A DNA stretch of 42,997 bases from Pinguiococcus pyrenoidosus (Eukaryota; Sar; Pinguiophyceae; Pinguiochrysidales; Pinguiochrysidaceae). Shown in pieces: positions 17,919 to 28,300 of the stretch. A model generated the notes under the pieces. That model was not told the DNA's origin. It was given only the letters and a program-made list of their open reading frames with translations, and searched no databases. The DNA lies in assembly GCA_019677205.1 (NCBI GenBank), contig JAAMXY010000372.1, positions 1 to 42,997 on the forward strand, in the 5' to 3' direction. Within the stretch, counting starts at the first letter, position 1. Each line of letters begins with the position of its first letter. The translations under genes were made by a program, and so were the position numbers.

Positions 17919-20165
17919 ATGTACACCGTTCACGAGGGCATTAGGCTGCAGCTTGAGAAGAAACTCAACAAGGTGAAGGCGGGAAGAGGGCGCTCGCGCA
18001 TGGCAGGCACTCGAGCTCAACCCCATCTGATCTGCAGGGACCTTCGGTACTCTTTGCGGTCTTGTGCATCACCAATGAATGAGGGAAAGACAGCGGCGCA
18101 CTCCGCGCCGAAGCCTTTAACCTCGACACCGGCAGCGAACACAGGATCCGCTCCGATGTCTGCTGTCTTCGCACAGCCGGGAGCGACGTTGTCCACGCTT
18201 CAGACGTATGCATACCAGCCGCCTGGACAGTACGGTTATCACGGAGGCCAAGGACAGTTCGCGCACAACTACTACGACGCCTTTCCGAGTCGAAACGGCG
18301 CTGTCAACACCTTTCCGCCTGTTTCGACTCCACCACAGCTCGCTTCGTACTCTCCCGCTCAAGCAGCTATGCAGCCTCCGACTCCGCATCGGCGACCACC
18401 AGAGAATCCAGTGTCTGCGCCGGGGACGGACAAGAAAACCGGCAAGGATAACTTTCCCCCCGCGTTGAACAGGTACGTTCAGAGGTGTCTGAAGACGGTC
18501 ACCGGCGACGCGGCGAAGACGAAGACCATGAGGGCAAGGCTGAAGGACATCATTGCGAATGCCATCAAGAACAACTTGCTCTGGTACAAGAACTGGGACC
18601 TGGAGGTTGTGCCTTTTCTGGAAGACCCGCGGAACGCGGTCGCAATGGCCATGGCTCCGAGGCCTGCCTCTCTGGGAGCGCCTGGCCGCACCAACGCCTC
18701 CAATGTGGCTTCCTCGGTGCGATCGACGTCATCCGGAACTCCCCGTTTTAGCTCGCAGGAACGGCCACCGCCACCTCCCCCTCCTCCGCAGCCGCATCGC
18801 AGCCCTCGAACCGGCGAGCATCCGCGTGACGGAAGCGCCGGCGGTGGCAAGAAGCAGGCGACAGGCGCCAGAAAACGGAGTCGGTGGGACGAGAAGGCTG
18901 GAAATGGGAAGAAGGAGGAAGACGGTTGGGCGACGGAAACGGCGAAGAAGCAGCGGAAGTCTCGCTTCACCTCCAACCAGCCCTCCGGACCGGGCACAGC
19001 GTCGAAGAAGCAGAAGGTCAAGAAAGCTGGAAAGGCGGCGAAGACGGCGAGCCATGCGCGCTCCGGTGCCTCAAAGAACGAGTTGCGAAAAGTGCAAAAG
19101 ATCAATCTGAATACTGATGATGAAGAGGTATTGAAGGCCTTGAACATCCACGGCACGTGCCAGAGGCTGGAAAAGGATTTCTTCCGCCTCACCAGCGTAC
19201 CGCTTCCGGAAGAAGTGCGGCCGCGCCCGGTGCTTCTGCGGGCCTTTGCACGCCTGGAACGACTTTGGGAGGGGCACAGAGAATCGGTAATTGCGAAGGC
19301 GACCAAACCCACGGAGATCGAGACGTCGGACGCGGAGAATCCCATCAGCGCGTTCAACAAGGAGCAAGCTGACACCTCCATCAACTACGAGTATCTCTGC
19401 AGTCAAATAAAGGCCATCCGCCAGGACCTCAGGATCCAACGTATCAATGATGTCTTCACGGTAGAGGTTTATGAGACGCATGCCCGTTGGGCCTTGCAAT
19501 GCCATGACATGAATGAGTATGCCGGTTGCCAGACCCGCCTTGCCGAGCTCTACCGCTCGGGCCTCCAATCGCGGAGCATTGGAGAATTCACTGCCTATAA
19601 CCTTTTGTATCTTACTACTCTAACCCTAAACAAGAGGAGCAATCAGGGCGGCAGCTCTGTGTTGAAGCTTCTTCGAGAAATCGCTCTGGCGGGACGGGCG
19701 CAGGATCTCAAGGACTCCAAGGGCCGCGTCGGTCTTAGTAGCGCCTCGGCGAAAGATCCCAGCGTCGCACATGCCCTTCGAGTTCGAGCGGCCGTGGTCA
19801 ACGAGAATCACTTTCAATTCTTCAAGCTGCTGAGAGAGACCCCTCACCTTGGAGACCTCATACTCCTTCCCATCGTGGACACCTTCAGAGCTCTTGCGAT
19901 TGCAAAAATTGTGAAAGGATACAAGCCCAGCGTACCTCGCTCTCTTGTTGCGCGTCAGGTAGGTCTTGAAGATCAATCTGAGGAGTGCGAGGAGTTCTTG
20001 CGCCGGCTTGGAGTCCCCGTTGATGCAGATGGTAACATCCAGACAAGGTACGCTGCCAGCGACAGGCAACGCCGTACAATATGCCGCCTGTTCCTGATCT
20101 TTGCTTGGCGTAGGAATGTGACGGTGGACATCAGTCGGGCGCACGCCGGCGCCAGCTTGTTGTAG
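17919..20165 (+). CDS. SAC3/GANP-domain protein of the THP3/LENG8 type
   Basis: Two exons, 17919-20047 and 20114-20165, with a 66-nt in-frame intron (GTACGC donor, GCGTAG acceptor). The product is 726 residues from the ATG at 17919, or 674 from the ATG at 18075, which looks the more natural start (MNEGKTAAHSAPK). The N-terminal third is Pro/Gln/Tyr-rich and disordered. FPPALNRYVQRCLKTV near residue 180 is the short motif typical of LENG8/Thp3. A Lys/Arg-rich segment with probable nuclear-localisation signals follows. The C-terminal SAC3 domain carries GTCQRLEKDFFRL, FTVEVYETHARWALQ and RSIGEFTAYNLLYL. THP3-type proteins act in transcription-coupled mRNA processing and export with the PCI protein CSN12. 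Splicing the last intron yields NVTVDISRAHAGASLL at the end, matching the family C terminus better than retention. Confidence 0.88.
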   Translation: MYTVHEGIRLQLEKKLNKVKAGRGRSRMAGTRAQPHLICRDLRYSLRSCASPMNEGKTAAHSAPKPLTSTPAANTGSAPMSAVFAQPGATLSTLQTYAYQPPGQYGYHGGQGQFAHNYYDAFPSRNGAVNTFPPVSTPPQLASYSPAQAAMQPPTPHRRPPENPVSAPGTDKKTGKDNFPPALNRYVQRCLKTVTGDAAKTKTMRARLKDIIANAIKNNLLWYKNWDLEVVPFLEDPRNAVAMAMAPRPASLGAPGRTNASNVASSVRSTSSGTPRFSSQERPPPPPPPPQPHRSPRTGEHPRDGSAGGGKKQATGARKRSRWDEKAGNGKKEEDGWATETAKKQRKSRFTSNQPSGPGTASKKQKVKKAGKAAKTASHARSGASKNELRKVQKINLNTDDEEVLKALNIHGTCQRLEKDFFRLTSVPLPEEVRPRPVLLRAFARLERLWEGHRESVIAKATKPTEIETSDAENPISAFNKEQADTSINYEYLCSQIKAIRQDLRIQRINDVFTVEVYETHARWALQCHDMNEYAGCQTRLAELYRSGLQSRSIGEFTAYNLLYLTTLTLNKRSNQGGSSVLKLLREIALAGRAQDLKDSKGRVGLSSASAKDPSVAHALRVRAAVVNENHFQFFKLLRETPHLGDLILLPIVDTFRALAIAKIVKGYKPSVPRSLVARQVGLEDQSEECEEFLRRLGVPVDADGNIQTRYAASDRQRRTICRLFLIFAWRRNVTVDISRAHAGASLL

Positions 20166-20179
20166 CTCCACTGGATTCC

Positions 20180-20233
20180 GAGGTGATCAAGTGGATCGAG
20201 GTGATCAAGTGGATCGAGGAGATCGAGTGGATC
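20180..20233. repeat. 18-bp tandem repeat, 3 copies, downstream of THP3-LENG8
   Basis: The unit gaggtgatcaagtggatc is present exactly at 20180-20197 and 20198-20215, with a two-mismatch copy at 20216-20233. It lies between the convergent stop codons of the SAC3-domain gene and the aquaporin, probably in 3' untranslated sequence. It is the third 18-bp-unit array in the window; the sequences of the three are unrelated. Confidence 0.9.
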
Positions 20234-20459
20234 AAGGAGGATGGAGAAGCCAGGCTTGAGGAGCAAGGAGCGACGCTCGAATCTCGAGGATCGGTGCTGA
20301 AAGTACCAGGACAACAGCTGGTGGAACAGCTAGATCGTCAGCACAAAGTATTGGTGGTTCTTTCTTGACCTTGTCGCGGACCCTCTGTGTAACACGCATG
20401 AAGACGTCCATCACCCTCCCCCCGCTGCCGGACAGCTGTTGGATGCCTCCGCACACTTC

Positions 20460-21380
20460 CTAGTTGACCTTCTCCTTCTTGAGAGACGAGTCTTGGAACA
20501 CCCCGGTCTTAGTGCCGGCAGACCAGAGAAGCGTAACAAGCGTCGCAGCCAAGGCAGGTGCTCCCCAATAAACGATGTAGTGCTCGTAGTCGCGGGGCAG
20601 GCTTCCCGTTGCGTAAAAGGCCCAGATGGTGCCGAGAGCTGGGTTGACGGCCGGGCCGGTCACGGCGTAGAAGACACAGATGAAGCGAATGGTGGCCGCC
20701 ACGAGAGGCTGCTTGATGAAGTAGTGCTCGCCCAAGGGTGTGGTGCAGAAGCCGTAGACCGCCGCTATCAGGATGGCGAATCCCGCGAACTCGTTGGCGA
20801 AGCCGTCCGCCACCGGCCTTTCCGAAGGGTCAAAGCTGGGCCCGCCCACTGTTGCGTCGAACGGATTGAGAATCGCTTGCAACAGTGGGAATGCAATCGC
20901 CGCGCCGGTCAGTTGTGCCATGACCATCACAATCGCCTGTAGTGCGCTCAGTTTGCCCCAGACGAACATCGCACAGGTGACCCCCGGATTAACCTGCGGG
21001 CCGCCCATGGAGCCATCGGCGACAAGGACGCCAAGCGCGTGCAGTGGCCATTCGTAAAGGGCACCGAGGTGCCCGACCACCGGACCAGGGCTGAAGGTGC
21101 AGCAGACCATCAGAACTGTGCCCGTCATCTCCTGCACGAAGTCGGAGAGGATTCCCTTGCTCGGACTGAGCTGAATGCCCAAGATCAGAGCGACGAAGGT
21201 AACTCCAACCAGAAGGAGAAGGTCTTGCTTGTCATATGGTGCGTTCCCAACCAGCTGTTCGATCGACTGCCCGCCCGCCTCGTCCGCGTCGTTCGAGAAA
21301 GGCATCTTGAAAGCCACCGAGACGGCGAAGCTCACAGCAGCCACTAGGACAAACACCGTCGTTCCCTTCTGCAACGACAT
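20460..21380 (-). CDS. Atypical aquaporin / major intrinsic protein
   Basis: One exon from ATG 21380 to TAG at 20460, 306 residues. Hydrophobic segments are spaced as six transmembrane helices plus two half-helices. The first signature box, normally NPA, is NPG at 131-133 (GGPQVNPGVTCAMF). The second is a true NPA at 246-248 (GPAVNPALGTIWAF), but the arginine that normally follows it and forms the aromatic/arginine filter is replaced by Leu249. Aquaporins conduct water, glycerol or other small neutral solutes; these changes imply a wider or less selective pore or an intracellular channel, as in unorthodox AQP11-like and SIP-like groups. That is inference. An extra hydrophobic N-terminal segment precedes an acidic loop. 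It is tail-to-tail with the SAC3 gene; the upstream gap holds mobile-element remains. Confidence 0.88.
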   Translation of the reverse strand: MSLQKGTTVFVLVAAVSFAVSVAFKMPFSNDADEAGGQSIEQLVGNAPYDKQDLLLLVGVTFVALILGIQLSPSKGILSDFVQEMTGTVLMVCCTFSPGPVVGHLGALYEWPLHALGVLVADGSMGGPQVNPGVTCAMFVWGKLSALQAIVMVMAQLTGAAIAFPLLQAILNPFDATVGGPSFDPSERPVADGFANEFAGFAILIAAVYGFCTTPLGEHYFIKQPLVAATIRFICVFYAVTGPAVNPALGTIWAFYATGSLPRDYEHYIVYWGAPALAATLVTLLWSAGTKTGVFQDSSLKKEKVN

Positions 21381-22059
21381 TTCTTCCCGCAACTGAGCAC
21401 TTGGCAGCGCAAAGAGGTAAAGTGAAGAGCGCCGTCAATCGGAATCGCGCCACGTACGTCCTTGAATTGCGGCAAGAGGAAGAGATCGCGCATCGGTGAG
21501 AAGTTGAAGCAGGCAGTATCGCTCCGGAACAAAACGCCAGCTCGCCTTACCCAGGATCGAAACACCGGTGCACCTCGATGGCGGGATCTCGGCTAGGGTG
21601 GCGGGATCTCGGCGGCCTAGAGCTTCTGCTTCGAGTATGCTGCTTTCTGCTGCTTCTATTCCGCCGAATACTCCTCTTTATGTGCCACCTGTGCGACTTC
21701 TTCCGCTTCTTCAAGCAAGACAGAGTGTGATAGGAAAATGACGAACGCTATTTGCTGCTTGCACAAGCTATAACTCCTGCCTTCGCTCCCTGAAAAATAA
21801 TAGATAGCGACCTACATCACCTCTTCCATTTCGGAAGACTCTCTAATCACGTGGCTCGACGATCACGTGTCACGTGTCCAACCACGAGAAGATCGGCACC
21901 GCGGCCAACGAAAAGCTATGTTCTAGATTTGATCTTCGCGCGGCATCAAATCTTGAGGTCCTGGCCGAGGAATACACATTCTCAATGATTCTTAAAAGGC
22001 TCCGATAGGAAGGAAGACGAGGAGGCGTCTTCGAAAGTGTACCCGCTGTATGCACCGTT
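21381..22059. promoter_or_regulatory. Aquaporin upstream region with CACGTG cluster
   Basis: No gene is supported in this 679-bp stretch. It contains a 14-bp direct repeat, tggcgggatctcgg, at 21579-21592 and 21599-21612. Three copies of the palindrome CACGTG (G-box/E-box core bound by bHLH and bZIP factors) lie at 21848-21853, 21864-21869 and 21871-21876. Such clustering in 29 bp is unlikely by chance but may belong to the transposon remnant rather than the aquaporin promoter. Confidence 0.35.
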
Positions 22060-23147
22060 GCCGATGGTGACGACGCCTCTTGTGGAGCACGATCGCGCCG
22101 ATGAGCTTCTTCAATGACATCGTCAGCCCCGAGATGACCTTTCGGAGCTTTCACCGCTTCCCTGGCAGCCAGCCCGCAAATGGCGCCCGTCCGACTCGCG
22201 TCGTCGTCCACGATGAAATCGGCCAGGGATCCTCTCGTCCCCTCGTCACCAAGTTCTGCTTTACTGAAGGACCCCTCGGAGAATGAGTCGCCGAAGCGTG
22301 CCGGATGATTCTTAGACCCGGATTGCAGAACACTTCGATCGCCAGAGTGGGTGCCTTCTCCTTTCCACAGTATACGTTTCTCATCGCGGCAGGACACATG
22401 TCCCATGGAACGTGGACGCAGTCTCCGCTGGCGACTACGGAAGGGACCCCAAGCTTGCTGTACATGCTTTCTGCCTCTTCGACTTCCTCCATTGTCCATT
22501 CCCGCTTGCGGTGCCCAGCTATGTGCTCTGCAACGATCTCCTCGGAGCTGAGGTGCGGGAGAAAACTTTCCAACATGAAACATCGCAGCGTCGTTTCATG
22601 ACAGCCAATCTGCGCAGCGGCTTCATCGTACGGCAGACCTCGCCCGAGAACTCGTAAGCACCCAAGAAGCTGCAGTTCCAGTGGAACTGCGCTTCTCCCC
22701 AGAGCGTCTTTGCTGCTCTTGGGGCGCAAGGCTTTAAACTCATCCACTAGACTCCTGAAAAGCTGAAACGGTAAGCGAAACCGTCGGCGAAAGATTCTCA
22801 AACTTCTGTCTTCGCCGGCTTGTGCTGAGCTCAAAAGGGACCACCAGAATGAGCTCTCGAAGCTCGGTGCTTCCTGTCGCCGGCCCAGTCTGGTTCCTTT
22901 GCCCACTGTTCCAGACCGCCTCTCAAGCACCTCCGTGACCATATCATCCCATTCTTCACACCTTGTGTCATTGCCATCTTCAATGAAACATCGTGGAAAA
23001 TGAGCGACTTTCGGGGTCAGCGCGAGTTTGCTTGCGACGGAGCTTACCGATGTCAGCTATCGCCTCAAAGATAGCATGTGACGCAACTGAGATATCGTCA
23101 TCAATGTCCATGAAGATTTGTTCCTCATCGGACGACGATGACGCCAT
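22060..23147 (-). pseudogene. PIF/Harbinger-type DDE transposase, C-terminal half broken
   Basis: Reading leftwards, exon 1 (23147-23048, MASSSSDEEQIFMDIDDDI) splices across a 70-nt intron into a long frame from 22977. Landmarks match PIF/Harbinger (HARBI1-like) transposases: FRRRFRLPFQLFRSLVDEF, the HTH-like LPYDEAAAQIGCHETTLRCF, and the first catalytic Asp region VVASGDCVHVPWDMCPAAM followed by YCGKEKAPTLAIEVF. At about 22290 the similarity jumps to another frame (GDSFSEGSFSKAEL, then FIVDDDA, resembling the second Asp region), and the final VLHN-like motif (IGAIVLHK, near 22080-22110) lies in a third frame. The third catalytic Glu block is not recognisable. This indicates a decayed copy, although sequence errors or missed introns are not excluded. 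No partner Myb-like gene or terminal repeat was found beside it. The left end is approximate. Confidence 0.65.
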
Positions 23148-25335
23148 TTTGCGGCACGAACAAGGCTCTCCGAAGCTGCCACACGACAGCGAAATAGAGC
23201 TCGCGATAATTCAATTAAAAAAGGAGGCAATTTATCATGTTTGTGCAACGTCTTGGAATTGTTGCAGCCATAAGAAAGCGTGACAAATTAAAAGAGAATG
23301 AAAATGCTCACCTGTTTCTGGTGCTTTTCCCGGATTCCCAACTATCTTTCCGGAAGAAATCTACTTGTCCTGTTTCCAAGAAATTGGAAAATGGCAATAG
23401 TGCTTTGACAAAGAACGATGCTTCCCGCTTTCGGCTTGATTCCGGATCTCCGACTAAAAACGGCCTGAAGTACTTTTCCATCGGCACCCATAAATCCAGG
23501 AGCTCACGGAGTCGTAAAGTGCTCCGGAACGCTCCAACAAACATATTTACCTTAAGTATTTTTGGAGCAGATTTGCCTCAAGACACAGGAATGACTGTTT
23601 TTTTTCGTTTGCCTTTGATCAATATATAAATAACCGCATCTTTAAGTGAGCTGTGGGCTGGTGTCGACGACAAGCTTTGCTGCCTTAGTCAGCCGCAACT
23701 TATCAGGAAGCCGCAAGCAGAATATCTTTGGATACTGCAAGGCACCGCCAAGTAAAAATAATTAAAGCATCCTTCTGCTTTTACTATAGGTGTGACTGCT
23801 TTACTCTTATCTTTTAAGGTCTTTCACTAGAGGTAGAAAGAAGAGTTGTCGTTATCTGCGATCAAGGAGGTGTCTGCAAGATAGTTCTTCGCGGCGGTCT
23901 CGATGCTGAAAGGAGATACAGCTGTCATCAAAAACATTTGTTAGCGTAGAAAATGCTTCGTATTTGACGGAGTTTACCGCTGCCAGATATGAGCTTCTAG
24001 GTTTCCTCGTTGTTTTCCACTGACTAGCTTGGGCTTTTATTACCGGGTGCACTTAAGAACCCACCCTGTTTTGGGTGATTTGCTCAAACTTGCCGTCTCC
24101 GCTTCTCCAGCAATAGTCCGTCCCCTGACGTCAAACTTGTTTTGGTTTACGAGCAACACTAATCTTATGGGTAGGTACGTACTGCGCAAGCGCCGATTAT
24201 GCTTCAGCTCGCGCACACAAGCGCGCCAAAGTGGGAACTCGGTACTTCTGGGTACTAGCAAAACAGGGTGGGTTCTTAGGTGGACCCGGTGTTAATGCAT
24301 GTGTACGGAAGAAAAACTTGGCTTTCTTCGTTCTCAATAGGGTTCTACGATGTGTCAGTGCCGAAAGTGTAGTGTGTTTGTCGCTGGCCTACATCATACT
24401 CATACTCCTGGTCAGCATGTACTGACTAAGCACTCACACCTGAACTCTCTCTCTGGTGGGCTTAAATAAGCAGAGCTTCTCCGAGTCGACTCGTCCCTGC
24501 AACTCCTGACAGCCAAACTGACCAAGTTCTTTCGCCATCAAGGAGACTGTGCAGAGGATGAACGCGTCGACTTTTTACCGCATCCAGTTTTGCTCGTGTC
24601 ACGCCTTGCCGCTGGTGCAGTGGACCGGCCGCAACGCAAGGTGAGTCGATTTTGGCAACGGCGATTTTGGGAAGGTGATTACAGCTTCCATTGAACGCTG
24701 TGACCGATGTAGCTAGTGCCTTGCTTGTCCAAAGACTTGCTTTGCAGCTAGTTCTTGGGGAATGGGCGCGCGTTGCGCCTTGTAGCTTGGCAGGAGCGAG
24801 CGATTATGGATTGATTACTGATTGCCGTAGCCATAGGCAGCATTTCTGGAAGCTTCAACCTTGCGCTTCTCCAATCAGCATCACTGTGACGCTTCCTGCA
24901 CCACAAAGAGGACGTCGTCCTTCTCTTCAAGCATGCCGACTTGTGCATTCATCCCCGCGACGCACATGTTTTTCTGGTTGTGTAGGTGCTTGGGTCCTTC
25001 GTACACCAAGGAAACTTCCAGCTCGCAGAACCGTAACGTCCCGGAGTACCATTCTTTAACGTATATATTTATATTGCCATATCATATACAAATAGAAAAT
25101 AACATTTATTAGTAAAAAGTTGGGTAGGGGAACTTCAGCTTGGCGGAGGACATCCCGCCTGATTGCGGCCGAAGGAGAAAGCGCGGTGGACGCGTGCTCA
25201 CGGAACGTGCGCAGCCAGCACAAATCAAGGATGCGCAGACTTGGGGTCGACTTAGCGCCGTATGACAAGTGACCGCGCTCCGTTTGAGCACGTTGCCCAG
25301 TGCATCTCCTGGCCTGGATTGGTGCCAATCGCGGG
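23148..25335. other. Gene-poor, lower-GC interval with mobile-element remains; GCN2 promoter at right end
   Basis: About 2.2 kb with no supported gene, clearly AT-richer than the rest. It holds the MITE-like element described separately. A weak possible exon on the minus strand, 23544-23310, is open for 78 codons and ends exactly at an AG/GTGAGC donor-like site, but nothing identifies it. An AT island at 25051-25122 (tatatatttatattg and similar) lies 215-285 bp upstream of the GCN2 start and is probably its promoter. Elsewhere I see no structure. Confidence 0.6.
24042..24290. mobile_element. MITE-like element with 32-bp terminal inverted repeats
   Basis: The 32 bases at 24042-24073 (starting accgggtgcacttaagaac) and the reverse complement of 24259-24290 agree at 30 of 32 positions. 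They bound a 249-bp element without coding capacity. TTA occurs at both edges (24040-24042, and 24292-24294), compatible with the TTA target duplication used by PIF/Harbinger elements, though the duplication is not exact because a base or two of end sequence is ambiguous. The size, the long inverted repeats and a Harbinger transposase remnant about 0.9 kb away suggest a Tourist-like MITE. The family assignment is inference; the inverted repeat is directly visible. Confidence 0.75.
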
Positions 25336-28300
25336 ATGGAGGAGCGAAGGAGACAGCAGGAAGAAATAGAAGCGCTTGAATCCATCTATGAATCCCAATT
25401 CAGACGCCTTGACGACGTTTGGCGGAATCCGCGATTTTCCATCACCGTGTATCCAGCCGAAAGCCAGCGAGGAGCAGATGCCGACTCCTACACCCGCATA
25501 GACCTGGTGGTCACCTACAGTCCCCGATACCCGGCAGAGGCCCCTGCCATCGCAGTCGACAATGCGAAGGGGCTGAGCAGGGAGGAGAAGGCGGAGCTCC
25601 TTGAGATTCTGCAACGAGAGACGCAGCAGCGGACAGCATCCAACGCCGGCGAGGTGTTCGTCTACGATTTGGTGCAAAGAGTAGAGTCCTTCCTGCGCGA
25701 GCACAATCGCCGCAACATCTCGGGACTGGATGAGATGCGATTGAGGCAGCAGCGAGCAAGAGAGGCTGCCGAAGGTGTGCAAGCGCGAAAGAGACAAATG
25801 GAAGAAGAGCTGGTCAAGGAAAGCCTTGCGGAGGAGTTGGAGGAGCAGGAACGCATTGAAGACGAGCGCCTCTACTTGCGGCAGCAAGAGCGCAGAGCCC
25901 GTGGGCAGCATCGAACCTCTCCAGGAGGCGACGACAATCTGGGAATGCCCGACCTGAATAGGTCCGCACCGGACCCTGCAGACAGCCCGGATGACGAGGA
26001 GGTGGACAACTTGCTGACAAGCTTAGCGGATCGCACCAAAAGCAGGTGGGAGACGGACTTCAAGGAACTGCGCTTCCTTGGCTCGGGGGGATTCGGCGAG
26101 GTCGTGAAGGCTCGAAACCGACTTGACAAGTACGACTACGCAGTGAAGAAGGTCCTCGCCTCGGCGCATGAATGTCAGAAGATTCTCGAAGAGGTTGTCA
26201 GCCTGAAGCGCTTGGAGCATCCGTACATCGTCAGGTACTATAGTGCTTGGATCGAACGCGGTGAGAACGTTGCGGGGATGGCGCTGTATGCTGGAACGTC
26301 GTCCTCGTTGGCGCCGGATCATGAGCGTGCCGGCGCCGAAGAAGACGACGAAGAGGAGGAGAAGTTGGAAGAGTTGCTAGATGATGGGCCACAGGAGTTT
26401 GACGAGCCAGGGGGGTGGAATTGGATGGTCACGCCGACCAGTCTCAGCGGACATCCACGCCGTCGCGAAGAGGACAACGATTCGGACTACAGCAGCGCTT
26501 CCTCAGAATCGGACGATCAAGCTTCCACCTCGGATGCTGCTCGAACGCTGGATGAGGACAGCGACCTGAGTCATGCAGATAGCGACATCGTCTTCGATCG
26601 AGGTCTAGAAGGCGGGCGAAGCCAGAGCACGCGCCACCCTTCTGAGGGAGATCTTCTACACTCGAAGCCCCTGCAGCTAACTGAGGAGTCAGACGTGCAA
26701 GACGCAGGCAAGGTCGGCCGCGGGGACCGTAAGCGATCGAACAAGCGGGAATGGTGCCTTTACATTCAGATGGAGTACTGCACTCTGACGCTTCGCGAAG
26801 TCATCGACCTGAACGAGCTGTGGAAGCGGCCTCGACTCATCTGGAGGCTTGCGCGGCAGATTCTTGAGGCGCTCGACCATATGCACAAGCACAGGTGCAT
26901 TCATCGGGATCTGAAACCGAACAACATCTTCTTGGCTCAGAATGGGATAGGTACGTATGACATTCGAATCGGCGACTTCGGGCTGGCAACGGAGGCGGTT
27001 GCAGGAAAGGGCAAAGATGCGGACGAGAACCCTCCCCCGACGGCTCAAACGTCGCCAAGGAGCGCTCGGCATGGAAGGCCTCCGAACGAAGAGGAAGACC
27101 CACGTCGCTCGGATGCAACCGCCGCTGCGGAAGCCGACGACGCAGCGTCGGCTTCCGTCCTCGGCAACGCTCTGCTCACGGGAGGAGTTGGCACAGCCAT
27201 TTATAGAGCACCTGAACAGGAGCGCGGCGGAGACTACGACGCGGCTGCCGACATGTTCAGCTGTGGAATTGTGTTCTTCGAGATGGTCGCGAAGCCTTTC
27301 AAGACGGGGATGGAGCGAGTCGTGGCCTTGACCCGACTGCGAGAAGGACAACTCCCTGACGAGCTGGTCTCACGCCTGAAGCAGGACAAGGACAACTCAG
27401 TCAAGCCGATCGATTCTTCCTACAGATCGCTGGACTTGATCAAGGCGATGGTCCAGCGTGACCCGGGTCAACGGCCCACAGCGCAGAGCCTTCTGAAGCC
27501 GGGCGTCATTCCAGCGGCCGAAGACATTGTGAAAGATTATGAGAAGGACTTCGGCGTGATCACCCATCCGAGCAACACGTCCTATCCGAAGCTGATTGAC
27601 AGCCTCTTCCGAAATCTGCTAAAGTACTCCAATCCGAATCCCCGTCTGGAGATGCAGTATGATCGCACCATGGCCACCGAAGTTGGCCTCCAGGGAATGG
27701 AGGTCGTCGAAGAGGCCGTCCTTCGAGAGCTTGTCGTGAACCGCCTTCGAGAGATCTTTGAGTGCCACGGGGCCGTTGCTGTCGATCCTCCCTTTCTCCG
27801 GCCCCGGGGCCTAGATGAGCACAAGTCTAGCACGGCGTGGACCAATTCCCTGAGCGCCTCGGGCTTCGCGAGAGATGAGCTCACGGGGCGTGGCAACGCT
27901 CTAGTGAACGGAGTGGTGGACTGTGAGGGGGCTCTGCTCCAGCTTCCCGAGAACCTCACCGCGCCCTTCGCTCGCATGGCGGCGCGGACGAACATCTCCA
28001 ACCTTAAAAGATACCAGTTTGGGCGAGTCTTCTTCAAGGGCCGTCGCATCGCGGAAGGTGAAGCGGAGGGAGCACCTCTGGAGGCTCTTGAGGCGGACTT
28101 CGACATCCTGCAGGACGCAGAAGCTGTGCATCAGGCCAGCGACGGCAGATCATCTTCCTACCAACTCTCGCACGTGTGCGAGGCAGAGACCATCATCGTA
28201 GGCCTGCGAATAATGCACACCTTTCAGCCTTACTTGGGGAATCCCGTCCTAAAGGTCAACCACATGAAGTTGTCGGCTGCCCTGTTCGAGCTGATGGGCT

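Noticed and set aside
24559-24641. Possible first exon MNASTFYRIQ... ending in an AG/GTGAGT donor
   Set aside because: All three plausible downstream acceptors lead to stops within a few codons and no family was recognised.
24861-25112. Small plus-strand open frame before GCN2 (FLHHKEDVVLL-type alternatives)
   Set aside because: The attractive reading has an in-frame stop four codons upstream and no AG acceptor between, so no consistent exon could be built.
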